Positions 25,229 to 33,809 of a stretch of 64,000 bases of DNA are shown here, in pieces (positions within the stretch are counted from its first letter, which is position 1; the number at the start of each line of letters is the position of its first letter). The stretch covers positions 1 to 64,000 of the forward strand of contig JAHIQI010000049.1 in NCBI GenBank assembly GCA_018902755.1, read 5' to 3'. This stretch comes from Pseudomonadota bacterium. Lineage in GTDB: Bacteria > Desulfobacterota > Desulfarculia > Desulfarculales > Desulfarculaceae. The notes beneath the pieces are model-generated. The model saw only the letters and a list, made by a program, of their open reading frames with translations. It ran no database searches and had not been told where the DNA came from. The position numbers and the translations under genes are program-made.

Positions 25229-26534
25229 CTGGATGGTTGGGCTCATCGGGGTGGGAGTGGTTCTGCTGCTCATCGCCTTCAGGGTGCACGTGGCCTTCGC
25301 CCTGACCATAGTTGGCGTGGCAGGCTACTGGCAGATCATGGGCTGGCAGGCCACCGGAGGGCTCTTGGGGCTCATCCCATTCAGCTTCATCGCCAACTTC
25401 ATCCTGACCACCATTCCCCTGTTCCTGCTGATGGGCTATCTGGCCCACCACGCCGGGCTGACCAAGGACGTGTACAAGACCGCCCGCTACTGGCTCTCCC
25501 GGGTGCCCGGCGGCCTGGCCATCGCCTCGGTGGCCGGTTGCGCCGCCTTTGCCGCAGCCAGCGGGTCTTCCCTGGCCACGGCGGCCATGATGGGCAAGGT
25601 GGCCATCCCCGAGATGCTGGAGCACAAGTACGACAAGGGCCTGTCCAGCGGCGCGGTGGCCGCGGCGGGCACCATCGGCTCGTTGATACCGCCCAGCATC
25701 CTCTTGATCCTCTACGGGGCGCTCACCGAGACCTCCATCGGCCGTCTTCTGATCGCCGGTTTCATCCCCGGCGTGCTTTCGGCGCTCATCTACATGGCCA
25801 TGATCCTGGTGCGGGCCATGGCCAACAAGAAGCTGTGCCCGCCGGTGGCCGAAAGCGTCACCTGGAGGCAGCGCCTGGCCTCCCTCAAGGGCACCTGGGG
25901 CATCATCTCCCTGTTCGTGCTGGTGATCGGGGGTATTTATTTTGGCCTGTTCACCCCCACCGAGGCGGGCGGCGTGGGCGCGGCCGGTGCCTTCGCGGTG
26001 GCCCTGATCAGCGGCAAGATCAACTGGCCCACCCTGAAAAGCTCCATGGGCGACACGGTGCGCAGCACCTCCCAGATCTTCGCCATCGCCCTGGGGGCGG
26101 TGTTCTTCACCAAGTTCATCGGCATCAGCGACCTGCCCAACGCCATCTGCGAGAGCATTTTGGCCATGAAGGTGCACCCCATGGTGGTGCTGGCGGGCAT
26201 AAGCCTGGTCTACATCCTGTTGGGCATGTTCCTGGACTCCATCGGGGTGATGCTCCTCACCCTGCCCATCGTCTTCCCGGTGATGGACCAGCTGGGCTTC
26301 TCGCCGGTGTGGTTCGGCATCATCATGATCAAGTACCTGGAGATCGGCCTGGTCACTCCCCCGGTGGGGCTCAACGTCTACGTGATCAAGGGCGTGGTGG
26401 GCGACACCATTCCCCTGGAAACCATTTTCCGGGGCGTGGCCTGGTTCGTGGCCATGGACATCCTGACTCTGGCCGTGCTCATTATTTGGCCGGAGATCAC
26501 GCTGTGGCTGCCTGACACCATGATGGGTAAGTAA
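25221..26534 (+). CDS. TRAP transporter large membrane subunit (DctM family)
   Basis: A 437-residue permease with about 12 helices, the DctM norm. Characteristic stretches include TTIPLFLLMGYLAHHAGLTK, AASGSSLATAAMMGKVAIPE, GTIGSLIPPSILLILYG, GVMLLTLPIVFPVMDQLG and GLVTPPVGLNVYVIKGV. It carries the substrate path, driven by Na+. It overlaps dctQ by 8 bp and is followed after 7 bp by the first CoA-transferase gene, so transport and activation of the substrate are in one operon. Confidence 0.95.
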   Translation: MDSWMVGLIGVGVVLLLIAFRVHVAFALTIVGVAGYWQIMGWQATGGLLGLIPFSFIANFILTTIPLFLLMGYLAHHAGLTKDVYKTARYWLSRVPGGLAIASVAGCAAFAAASGSSLATAAMMGKVAIPEMLEHKYDKGLSSGAVAAAGTIGSLIPPSILLILYGALTETSIGRLLIAGFIPGVLSALIYMAMILVRAMANKKLCPPVAESVTWRQRLASLKGTWGIISLFVLVIGGIYFGLFTPTEAGGVGAAGAFAVALISGKINWPTLKSSMGDTVRSTSQIFAIALGAVFFTKFIGISDLPNAICESILAMKVHPMVVLAGISLVYILLGMFLDSIGVMLLTLPIVFPVMDQLGFSPVWFGIIMIKYLEIGLVTPPVGLNVYVIKGVVGDTIPLETIFRGVAWFVAMDILTLAVLIIWPEITLWLPDTMMGK

Positions 26535-26541
26535 GGGGGCC

Positions 26542-27798
26542 GTGTTGCGGCAGGACCGTCGAGTGGAGGGGGCGGCTCCGGTGGGCGCGGGATTTCTGAG
26601 CGGCTACCGGGTGCTGGAGCTGGCCGGCCAGGAGAGCCTGTTCGCGGGCAAGCTCTTGGCCGACATGGGGGCCGAGGTGATCAAGGTGGAGCCGCCCGGC
26701 GGCGATCCGGCGCGCCTGATGGGGCCCATGGCCCCGGGGGTGGACCCCGTGGAGGCCTCCCTCTTGTGGCAGGCCATGAACACCGGCAAGAAAAGCGTGA
26801 TCCTGGACCTGGAGACCTACAAGGGGCGCGACCTGTTCCTGGAGCTGGCGGCCACCGCCGACGTGGTGGTGGAGGCCTACCCGCCGGGCTGCCTGGAGGA
26901 TATGGGCCTGGGCTACCGGGAGCTGTGCCGGGCGCGGCCGGAGCTGGTCATGGCCTCCATCACCGCCTTTGGCGAGGACGGCCCCTACCGCGACTTCGTG
27001 GCCAGCGACCTGGTGATCTGGGCCCTTTCGGGCCTCATTTACATCTGCGGCGACCCCGACCGCCCCCCGGTGCGCATCAGCCTGCCCCAGTCCTGGCTGC
27101 ACGCCGGGGCCGACGCGGCCACCGGGGCGGCCATGGCCCTGTTCCACCGGGGCCGCACCGGCCAGGGGCAGCGGGTGGTGGTCTCGGCGCTGAAGGCCCT
27201 GGAGCGGGTGGCCTACGCCGCACACATCCTGTGGGACGCCCGGGGCCGGGTGCTCAAGCGTCAGGGAAGCGCTCTGCGCATCCCGCCCATGGGCACCACC
27301 ACTCCCCTGATCTGGCCCTGCGCCGACGGCTTCGTGGCCTTCTACCTCTTTGGTGGGCAGATGGGCGCGGTGAGCAACCCCGCCCTTACCAAGTGGATGG
27401 ACGACGAGGGCATGGGCAGCGAGTACATGAAGGCCATGGACTGGCCCAAGTTCAGCATCGGCCACACTCCCCAGCAGGAGGTGGACCAGGGCGTGGTGGA
27501 GCCGGTGGCCGCATTTTTCGCGGCGCACACCCAGAGAGAGCTTTGGGACGAGGGGGTCAGGCGGCGGGTGATGGTCTACCCGGTCAACGACGCCTCCGGG
27601 GTCCTGGCCGAGGCCCAGCTCAAGGAACGGGGCTTCTGGGTGCGCCTGGCCCATCCCGCCTTCGAGCAGGAGCTGACCCTGCCCGGGCCTTTCGTGAAGA
27701 CCGACGAGGGCCTTTGCCTGGTGCGGGGGGCCGCTCCCACCCTGGGCCAGCACAACCAGGAGATTTTGGCTCCCCTGGGCCTGGAAGGGGGGCGCTAG
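26542..27798 (+). CDS. Family III CoA-transferase, subunit A (probably non-catalytic)
   Basis: A 418-residue CaiB/BaiF (family III) protein; start GTG at 26542. Fold signatures are at residues 19-60 (SGYRVLELAGQESLFAGKLL, DMGAEVIKVEPPGGDPAR) and RGRTGQGQRVVVSAL. The family's catalytic aspartate lies 17 residues before the histidine of the (L)HRR(R)TG motif; here that place is Trp185 (LPQSWLHAG). The partner gene, 2 bp downstream, keeps the Asp. This resembles two-subunit enzymes such as benzylsuccinate CoA-transferase BbsEF, where two different family III proteins form one enzyme. The substrate is inferred only as an organic acid imported by the TRAP system. Confidence 0.85.
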   Translation: MLRQDRRVEGAAPVGAGFLSGYRVLELAGQESLFAGKLLADMGAEVIKVEPPGGDPARLMGPMAPGVDPVEASLLWQAMNTGKKSVILDLETYKGRDLFLELAATADVVVEAYPPGCLEDMGLGYRELCRARPELVMASITAFGEDGPYRDFVASDLVIWALSGLIYICGDPDRPPVRISLPQSWLHAGADAATGAAMALFHRGRTGQGQRVVVSALKALERVAYAAHILWDARGRVLKRQGSALRIPPMGTTTPLIWPCADGFVAFYLFGGQMGAVSNPALTKWMDDEGMGSEYMKAMDWPKFSIGHTPQQEVDQGVVEPVAAFFAAHTQRELWDEGVRRRVMVYPVNDASGVLAEAQLKERGFWVRLAHPAFEQELTLPGPFVKTDEGLCLVRGAAPTLGQHNQEILAPLGLEGGR

Positions 27799-27800
27799 GC

Positions 27801-29018
27801 ATGGAAAAGCAGACGCCCATCCTGCAAGGCGTGCGCATGGTGGAGTTCGGCTGGGCGGTGGTGGGGCCTCTCACCACCTCCTGGGCGGGCGGCTTCGGGG
27901 CCGAGGTGATCAAGGTGGAGACCCGCACCCGGCCCGACATCATCCGCTCCATGACGCCCTTCAAGGACGACAAGGTGAACCTGGACAACTCCCTGTTCTT
28001 CGGGCGGGAGAACGCCAGCAAGAAGAGCATCGCCCTGAACCTTAAGCACCCCCAGGGGAAGGAGCTGGCCCTGAAGCTGGTGGCCGGTGCCGACGTGGTG
28101 CTGGACAGCTACACCGCCGGGGTCATGGCCAAGTGGGGCCTGGGCTACGAGGACCTGGTCAAGGTGAGGCCGGACCTGATCATGCTCAGCTCCTGCATGT
28201 ACGGCCAGACCGGGGCCCTGCGCTCCATGCCCGGCTACGGTGTGCCGCTCACCGCCATCAGCGGGCTCACCTACCACTGCGGCTGGCCGGACCGCAAGCC
28301 CTGCGGCCCCTACGGCTCCTACACCGACTACCTGGTGCCTCGCCTCAATTTGCTGGCCATCGTCAGCGCCCTGGACCACCGGCGGCGCACCGGCCAAGGC
28401 GTGTACCTGGACGCGGCCCAGTTGGAGGCCAGCGTGCAGTTCGTGGCCCCGGCCCTGCTCAACTACGCCCTCACCGGGCGGGTGGCCCAGCGGGCGGGCA
28501 ACCGCGACCCCGAGGCCGCGCCTCACGGGGTTTACCCCTGCGCGGGCAAGGACCGCTGGGTGGCCATCACGGTGATGGACGACCGGCAATGGAAGGGCCT
28601 GGTGCACGCCATGGGCTCGCCGGAGTGGGCCTTGGACCCGGAGCTGGAGCGCCTGGAGGGCCGCCTGGACCGGGCCGAGGAACTGGACCAGCGCATCGCC
28701 CAGTGGACCGCCACCCGTGAGGACCACGAGGTGATGGAGCTTTTGCAGGCGCTCCAGGTGCCCGCCGGGGTGGCCAACGACGGCCGCGACCTGGGGGAAG
28801 ACCCCCAGCTGGTTTACGACCAGTACTTCTCCCGGCGGGAGCATCCGGTGATGGGCCAGGTGGACTACGCCGCCCACTCCATGGAGTTCTCCGCCTCTCC
28901 CCAGAACGTGGAGCGCTCTCCTTGCCTTGGCGAGCACACCGAGGAGATATGCCTGGGCCTGCTGGGCCTGGGACGCGAGGAATACCAGCGCCTGGATGAA
29001 CAAGGCGTTTTCAAATAG
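27801..29018 (+). CDS. Family III CoA-transferase, subunit B (catalytic)
   Basis: A 405-residue CaiB/BaiF protein. N-terminal signature VRMVEFGWAVVGPLTTSWAG and GAEVIKVETRTRPDIIRS; the putative catalytic aspartate, which forms the aspartyl-CoA thioester, is Asp176 in GSYTDYLVPRLN, 17 residues before the His of DHRRRTGQGVYLD. The C-terminal part has the usual NDGRDLGEDPQL and VMGQVDYAAHSMEFSA. It starts 2 bases after subunit A and is followed by the MaoC-like gene. It shares about the same layout with the frameshifted copy at 21135. Confidence 0.9.
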   Translation: MEKQTPILQGVRMVEFGWAVVGPLTTSWAGGFGAEVIKVETRTRPDIIRSMTPFKDDKVNLDNSLFFGRENASKKSIALNLKHPQGKELALKLVAGADVVLDSYTAGVMAKWGLGYEDLVKVRPDLIMLSSCMYGQTGALRSMPGYGVPLTAISGLTYHCGWPDRKPCGPYGSYTDYLVPRLNLLAIVSALDHRRRTGQGVYLDAAQLEASVQFVAPALLNYALTGRVAQRAGNRDPEAAPHGVYPCAGKDRWVAITVMDDRQWKGLVHAMGSPEWALDPELERLEGRLDRAEELDQRIAQWTATREDHEVMELLQALQVPAGVANDGRDLGEDPQLVYDQYFSRREHPVMGQVDYAAHSMEFSASPQNVERSPCLGEHTEEICLGLLGLGREEYQRLDEQGVFK

Positions 29019-29028
29019 GGAGGAGCCG

Positions 29029-30171
29029 GTGAGCCGACCGGACATTAGCCAGATTATCGAGCGGGGCCTGGCCAAGTACCGCGAGCGCATGGAGGGCGCG
29101 GTGCTCAGGGCCCCGGTGAGCCAGCGGGTGGCCACTCCCGAGGCCATACGCCAGTTCGCCCAGGGACTGGGCGACCTGAACCCCCTGTGGTGCGACCCGG
29201 ACTACGCCGCCTCCACCGAGTGGGGCGGCCTTTTGGCCCCGCCCGCCTTTCTTAACGCGGTGTGCGAGGGCCAGGCCATCCTGGGCCTGCCCGGGCTCAT
29301 CGCCTTCTTCGTGGGGGCCCGCTGGGAGTGGAACGGGGTGATGCGCGCCGGGGACAGCTTCACCGTGGACAACGAGTTGCTGCCCCTGGCCGACAAGACC
29401 GAGCCCGGCCAGCCGGTGCGGGTGTTCCAGCAGGGGGTGCTGCGCTACCGCAACCAGCGCGGCGAGGTGGCCGGCTCCTGCCGCTGGGACATGATGCGCT
29501 CCCAGGTGAAGCTGGGCGGGGGCAAGAAGAAGGAGCCCTCGGGCGAGGCCGCCCCGGCGGCGCTCCAGCGCGAGCCCTACAGCTCCGAGAAGCTGGCCGA
29601 GGTTTACGAGGCCATCCGGGCCGAGAAGCCCCGGGGCCGCGAGGAGCGCTTTTGGCGGGACGTGGCCGTGGGCGACGAGGTGGCCCCGGTGATCAAGGGC
29701 CCCCTGTCGTTGTCGGACATGGTGGCCTGGTCCACGGGCATAGCCTGGCACCGGGCGGCCCTGGCCCACGGCCCCAAGCTCATGCACCTGTTGGACAACC
29801 CCGGCCTGGCCTACATCGATCCGGCCAGCGGCGCGCCAGAGCCCATCGCCATGAGCCACATGGACCCGGACGGGGCGCGCATCCTCATGGGCTCGCCTTT
29901 GCCCATGGATATCGGCTTTCAGCGGGTGGCCTGGTTCACCCATCCGGTGACCGACTGGATGGGCGACGCGGGCCGCCTGTTGAGTCTGGAGGTCCGGCTG
30001 AGCGGTTTCGTGCGCTTCGGGGACATCGCCTGGCTGGGAGGCAAGGTGGCCTCCAAGGAGCGCCTGGACGGCCGGGCGGTGGTCAATTTGGATTTGCAAT
30101 GCACCAACCAGCGGGGTGAGGAGGTCGCCGCGGGCACCGCCCAAGTGGCCCTGCCCGAAAGCGCGGCCTAG
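29029..30171 (+). CDS. MaoC-like (FAS1_DH/hot-dog) acyl-CoA hydratase
   Basis: A 380-residue double hot-dog protein. The N-terminal half matches MaoC-type dehydratase N domains (TPEAIRQFAQGLGDLNPLWC, TEWGGLLAPPAFLNAV, GARWEWNGVMRAGDSF). The C-terminal half has FWRDVAVGDEVAPVIKGPLS, then LSDMVAWSTGIAWHRAALAH. Enzymes of this layout hydrate enoyl-CoA esters such as mesaconyl- or 2-methylfumaryl-CoA. It starts with GTG behind a good GGGAGGAG site, 10 bp after the CoA-transferase, so hydration of the product CoA ester is a reasonable guess. Confidence 0.82.
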   Translation: MSRPDISQIIERGLAKYRERMEGAVLRAPVSQRVATPEAIRQFAQGLGDLNPLWCDPDYAASTEWGGLLAPPAFLNAVCEGQAILGLPGLIAFFVGARWEWNGVMRAGDSFTVDNELLPLADKTEPGQPVRVFQQGVLRYRNQRGEVAGSCRWDMMRSQVKLGGGKKKEPSGEAAPAALQREPYSSEKLAEVYEAIRAEKPRGREERFWRDVAVGDEVAPVIKGPLSLSDMVAWSTGIAWHRAALAHGPKLMHLLDNPGLAYIDPASGAPEPIAMSHMDPDGARILMGSPLPMDIGFQRVAWFTHPVTDWMGDAGRLLSLEVRLSGFVRFGDIAWLGGKVASKERLDGRAVVNLDLQCTNQRGEEVAAGTAQVALPESAA

Positions 30172-30184
30172 TAGGAGGAGTCCC

Positions 30185-30964
30185 ATGCCTGATTACGAAG
30201 CGATCACGGACAAGCTGAACAAGTTCCTGCGCCTGCAGACCTTCCCCGTGGCTCTGCGCATGGCCGAAAAGGGCGAGGAGCTTCCCGAGGCCTTCGAGGC
30301 CATGAAGAAAAAGCGCACCCCCATGCCCCTGTGCCAGGGGGTGTCCCTGGCCCGGCGCTACGGCTGGAAGGTGCTCCTGGGCCCCGAGGAGATGACCTGC
30401 CCCCTGGGGGCGTTGGCCATGGGCTTCGTGCCCCCCAAGGACCGCTACATGTCCGGCGAGGCCGAGGTGCCCTTCTGGGTGCGCAGCAAACAGGCCCGGG
30501 CCAAGATCGCGGCCAACCTGCCCAAGCTGGAGCATGGCCGCTACGCCTACATCATGGCCTCGCCCCTGGCCGAGGCCGAGTTCGAGCCCCAGCTTGTCAT
30601 CATCTACGGCAACCCGGCCCAGATGATGCGCCTGGTGCAGGCGGTGATCTACATGACCGGCGATGCGGTGGTTTCTAACAGCCTGGGCGCGGTGGGCTGC
30701 GGCACCTACGTGAGCAAGGCGCTCATCACCGGCGAGTGCCAGATGGTGGTGTGCGGGGCGGGCGACCGCATCTTCGCCCTCACCCAGGACGACGAGATGG
30801 CCTTCACCATTCCGGCGGCCAAGCTGGATGAGGTGGTCACCGGCCTGGAGGACACCCATCGCTTCGGCATGCGCTACCCCACTTCCAGTTATTTGCGATT
30901 TTCTCCTCAACTGCCCAACACCTATCAGGACCTCATGCAGTACCTGGCATCCGAGGAAAAGTAG
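30185..30964 (+). CDS. DUF169 family protein (copy 2)
   Basis: A 259-residue paralog of the protein at 19045 with the same blocks: MPLCQGVSLARRYGWKV, MTCPLGALAMGF, YGNPAQMMRLVQAV, AVGCGTYVSKALITG, MVVCGAGDRIFALTQDDEM. The five cysteines are conserved. TAGGAGGAG precedes the ATG, 13 bp after the MaoC-like gene. Its stop TAG (30962-30964) is also the outermost triplet of the 260-bp repeat element that follows. Function unknown; constant company with CoA-transferases suggests a role in the same pathway. Confidence 0.88.
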   Translation: MPDYEAITDKLNKFLRLQTFPVALRMAEKGEELPEAFEAMKKKRTPMPLCQGVSLARRYGWKVLLGPEEMTCPLGALAMGFVPPKDRYMSGEAEVPFWVRSKQARAKIAANLPKLEHGRYAYIMASPLAEAEFEPQLVIIYGNPAQMMRLVQAVIYMTGDAVVSNSLGAVGCGTYVSKALITGECQMVVCGAGDRIFALTQDDEMAFTIPAAKLDEVVTGLEDTHRFGMRYPTSSYLRFSPQLPNTYQDLMQYLASEEK

Positions 30965-31221
30965 TCCGGCTATTTCGTGAAGGTAGTGCGGCGATGAATA
31001 ACAAACCGGTATTTATGGGGTCCATATGAAAAGAGTATCGCCCTTATCGGGCCACAGGTTGTACCAGGCCCGGCACAGCCAGCCGTTGGCAGACAAGGCG
31101 TCAGGCAAGCGAGGGGCGAAGGCGTAGCCAAGGCTACGTCGAGGCACGAGCGTAGTCGGCAACGCAGTATGCCGGTGGCTGGCGCAGCCGGACGCGCTGC
31201 CTTCATGAAATATACGGGCGA
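30962..31221 (-). repeat. 260-bp MITE-like element with terminal inverted repeats, containing repeat core B
   Basis: Left end TAGTCCGG-CT-ATTTCGTGAAGG (30962 on) and right end, read inward, TCGCCCG-TA-TATTTCATGAAGG (31221 back) are imperfect 23-bp inverted repeats. The inner 31070-31191 is the palindromic core on the minus strand: CCGGC/GCCGG and GCCAGCC/GGCTGGC arms, central CGTAGC/GCTACG hairpin. The element at 44879 has the same ends, size and core. The left TAG is the stop codon of the DUF169 gene. It fills most of the gap before the ligase gene. No coding capacity for a transposase. Confidence 0.8.
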
Positions 31222-31279
31222 ACTCAACGCCCCACGCTCGGCCGCCCAGGCCGCCGGGCCAACCCAGGAGAAGCAACCG

Positions 31280-32998
31280 ATGGATACCCGGGAGCTGAAT
31301 GAAAAACTGGCCGCCATGGGCCTTATCGTGGAGAAGGTGGAGCAGTGGGCCGCCACCCGGCCGGACAAGCTGTTCATCTACTACGGCGAGGAGGACGCCT
31401 CCTACACCTACGCCCAGTTCAACCGCCTGGCCAACTGCGTGGCCCACAACCTGAGGGGCATGGGAGTGTCCAAGGGGGACCGGGTCAGCCTGTTTCTCAA
31501 GAACCCCTGGGTCACGGTGCTGTCCATGTACGCCCTGTGGAAGCTGGGGGCGGTGTTCTGCCCCATCAACTTTCTGTACAAGGGCCGCCTGCTCTCCTAC
31601 CAGCTCAGCGACACCGGGCCCAAGCTGCTGATCACCGAGAGCGGCCGTGAGCCCTTGCTCAACCAGATCAAGGACGAGTTGCCCTTCACCAAGGTGGTGA
31701 TCCATCGCCCCACCCCCCTGGAGCACGACTACAACCCCGAGACCGCCGGGCTGCGCCTGGAGCCGCCCTTTGAGGAGATAGCCTTCGCCGACCTGTTGGA
31801 GGGCAACCCCACCAACCCCGGCGTGGAGATCAACTTCTGGGACACGGCCAACATCGTCTACACCTCCGGCACCACCGGCCCGCCCAAGGGGGTGGTGCAG
31901 TCCTTCCGCTGGATGCAGAACTACTGCTACTACGGGGTGCGTATGCTGCACCCGGACGACGTGGCCTACTGCGACCTGCCCATGTACCACATCGGCGGGG
32001 CCTTCTCCCTGGTGGGCCGCGCCGCCTGGCGGGGCTGCACCGTGTCGTTGTGGGACCGCTTCAGCGCCAGCGACTTCTGGCGGCGCGTCAAGGTGAGCGG
32101 GGCCAGCGTGGCCCTCTTGTTGGACGTGATGATGCCCTGGCTGCTCAAAGCCGAGCCCAAGCCCGACGACCGGGAAAACACCCTGCGCCGGGTGCACATG
32201 CAGCCCCTGCCCGAGTACCACCACGTTTTCGCCCAGCGCTTCGGCCTGGACTTCGTAAACGTGGGCTACGGGGCCACCGAGGTGGGCTACGTGTGCGCGG
32301 GCATCATCGACGAGTCGGTGAACGGCGGGGGCATCCCGCCGGAGTTCGCCAAGGGCTACTCCAAGGAGGAGGTCTACCAGGTGGCCCAGGAGCTGGGCAT
32401 GCCCATCATCCCCGGCCACAAGGAGATACCCAAGGGCTACATGGGCAACGCCTGCATGCTGCACCGGGTGGCCATCCTGGATGAGCACGACCAGGAGATG
32501 GAGCCAGGCGAGTACGGCCAGATCTGCCTCAGGCCCCGTTTGCCCTACGTGCTTCTGAACGAATACTTCAACAAGCCCGAGGCCACCGTGGCCACCAACC
32601 GCAACTTCTGGTTCCATACCGGCGACGGCGCGCGCTACGACGAGCAGGGCATGTTCTACTTCGTGGACCGCATGGGCGGCTTCATCCGGGTCAAGGGCGA
32701 GAACATCAGCTCCTTCCAGGTGGAGGACGTGATCAACACCCACCCCAAGGTGCGCATGTCCGCCGCCTTCCCGGTGCCCGCCTCCGAGGGCCTGGAGGAC
32801 GACATCGTGGTCTACATCGTGGTGGACCAGGGCCACGAGCTGGACGAGACCGAGCTGCGCCCCTGGCTGGACCGGGAGATGCCCGCCTACATGCGGCCCC
32901 GCCACTTGCGCTTCGTGGAGTCCTTGCCCCAGACCCCCACCTACAAGGTGGAGAAGTATAAGCTGAAGGAGATGTTTTTAGCTGAGAGCCGCGACTAA
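31280..32998 (+). CDS. Acyl-CoA synthetase (AMP-forming, CaiC/FadD type)
   Basis: A 572-residue ANL-superfamily ligase that activates a carboxylic acid with ATP and CoA. P-loop motif TSGTTGPPKG at residues 195-204; the aspartate/hinge region FWFHTGDGARYDEQGMFYFV then DRMGGFIRVKGENIS; C-terminal catalytic lysine in PQTPTYKVEKYKL. Overall it looks like CaiC/crotonobetaine-CoA ligase or medium-chain ligases. The ATG at 31280 has an AGGAG site; the frame extends upstream only into the repeat element. It is last in the TRAP-CoA-transferase group, though separated from it by the element. Confidence 0.9.
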   Translation: MDTRELNEKLAAMGLIVEKVEQWAATRPDKLFIYYGEEDASYTYAQFNRLANCVAHNLRGMGVSKGDRVSLFLKNPWVTVLSMYALWKLGAVFCPINFLYKGRLLSYQLSDTGPKLLITESGREPLLNQIKDELPFTKVVIHRPTPLEHDYNPETAGLRLEPPFEEIAFADLLEGNPTNPGVEINFWDTANIVYTSGTTGPPKGVVQSFRWMQNYCYYGVRMLHPDDVAYCDLPMYHIGGAFSLVGRAAWRGCTVSLWDRFSASDFWRRVKVSGASVALLLDVMMPWLLKAEPKPDDRENTLRRVHMQPLPEYHHVFAQRFGLDFVNVGYGATEVGYVCAGIIDESVNGGGIPPEFAKGYSKEEVYQVAQELGMPIIPGHKEIPKGYMGNACMLHRVAILDEHDQEMEPGEYGQICLRPRLPYVLLNEYFNKPEATVATNRNFWFHTGDGARYDEQGMFYFVDRMGGFIRVKGENISSFQVEDVINTHPKVRMSAAFPVPASEGLEDDIVVYIVVDQGHELDETELRPWLDREMPAYMRPRHLRFVESLPQTPTYKVEKYKLKEMFLAESRD

Positions 32999-33004
32999 GC
33001 GCGG

Positions 33005-33125
33005 TCGGCTTCGCCAGACCCCGCATGGCTGCGTTGCCGGCCTCGCTCGGTCCTCGGCGTAGGTAGACTACGCCTGCGTCCCTCCTTCGCCCGGCGCCTT
33101 GCCTTACGATGCCTGGCTGTGCCGG
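33005..33125 (+). repeat. Dispersed palindromic repeat, copy C (121 bp)
   Basis: Starts TCGGCTTCGCCAG 6 bases after the ligase stop and ends CCTGGCTGTGCCGG. The central stem is GGCGTAG/CTACGCC, one base pair longer than in other copies through matched changes. Confidence 0.85.
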
Positions 33126-33194
33126 TGTTGGGTGCGTTGGCGGCGTCGGTTAGGCCTTGACGTGTATAAGAGTAACGAGTAGCCCACCTCCCCG

Positions 33195-33235
33195 CCCCGG
33201 CCGCTCCGCTATCTGCCCCAGCGGAGCGGCCGGGG
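33195..33235. terminator. Perfect 16-bp stem-loop upstream of the lipoprotein gene
   Basis: CCCCGGCCGCTCCGCT (33195-33210) pairs with AGCGGAGCGGCCGGGG (33220-33235), 9-base loop. No T tract follows on the plus strand. It could end the ligase transcript or be a leader structure of the gene at 33285. The rest of the gap (32999-33284) is repeat copy C and short AT-rich DNA. Confidence 0.5.
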
Positions 33236-33284
33236 TGTAATATAAAGGCGTTGCCACCCTAGTCCCCCGTTTGGAGGCCATGCC

Positions 33285-33809
33285 TTGCGACTGCGCTCCT
33301 GTCTCATCCTTTTGGCGGCCCTGCTTTTGGCCGCCGCCTGCTCCTCCCCGGCCGACGAACCCCTGCCCGCCCTGCTCAAGCAGTTGGGCTTCGGCCAGGC
33401 GGCCGCCCAGCACAAGGGCGAGCTGCTCTACCAGAAGCCCTTGGATGGGGTGAGCCTGTGGGTGAGCCTGCCCCAGGGCCTGGGCAATGAGCCCGGCCCG
33501 GTGATGATGATCAAGGCGGCCGGTCCCAAGGGGGCCTTGAGCGCGGCCACGGATGCGGCCCTGACCACCCGGCCCGAGGTGGGCCAACTGGTGGAGGCGG
33601 CCGGCCGGGGGGCCTACCCGCCCAAAGCCTTGGCCGAGATCTTCAAGCTGGCCCAGGAGGCCGCGGCCCAGCCCCCCCACAACGGGGCCCTGATGACCAG
33701 CCCCAAAATGGGCTATTCCCTCCGGGTGCCCCACACCCAGGGCCGTCTGCGCCTGGTCTTGCTGGTGCGGCACAAGAGCTCCACGGCGGAGGCCGGGCAT
33801 GGCAAATGA
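33285..33809 (+). CDS. Small putative lipoprotein
   Basis: A 174-residue protein starting with TTG, 7 bases after GGAGG; an ATG at 33280 is in another frame. Signal MRLRSCLILLAALLLAAAC gives a lipobox cysteine at residue 19. The mature part is short and helical-beta mixed (LYQKPLDGVSLWVSLPQGLG, GYSLRVPHTQGRLRLVLL). I know no family. Its 3' end overlaps the next small gene by 11 bp, and the three genes 33285-34673 look like one operon ended by repeat copy D. Confidence 0.7.
   Translation: MRLRSCLILLAALLLAAACSSPADEPLPALLKQLGFGQAAAQHKGELLYQKPLDGVSLWVSLPQGLGNEPGPVMMIKAAGPKGALSAATDAALTTRPEVGQLVEAAGRGAYPPKALAEIFKLAQEAAAQPPHNGALMTSPKMGYSLRVPHTQGRLRLVLLVRHKSSTAEAGHGK

Noticed and set aside
26766..27800. 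Long frame across the CoA-transferase A gene in the frame of subunit B
   Set aside because: Gly/Arg/Pro-rich shadow; subunit B starts at 27801 with its normal N-terminus.
31013..32905. 630-codon minus-strand ORF
   Set aside because: Antisense to the acyl-CoA ligase, made open by high GC; His/Gln/Gly-rich composition, no family.
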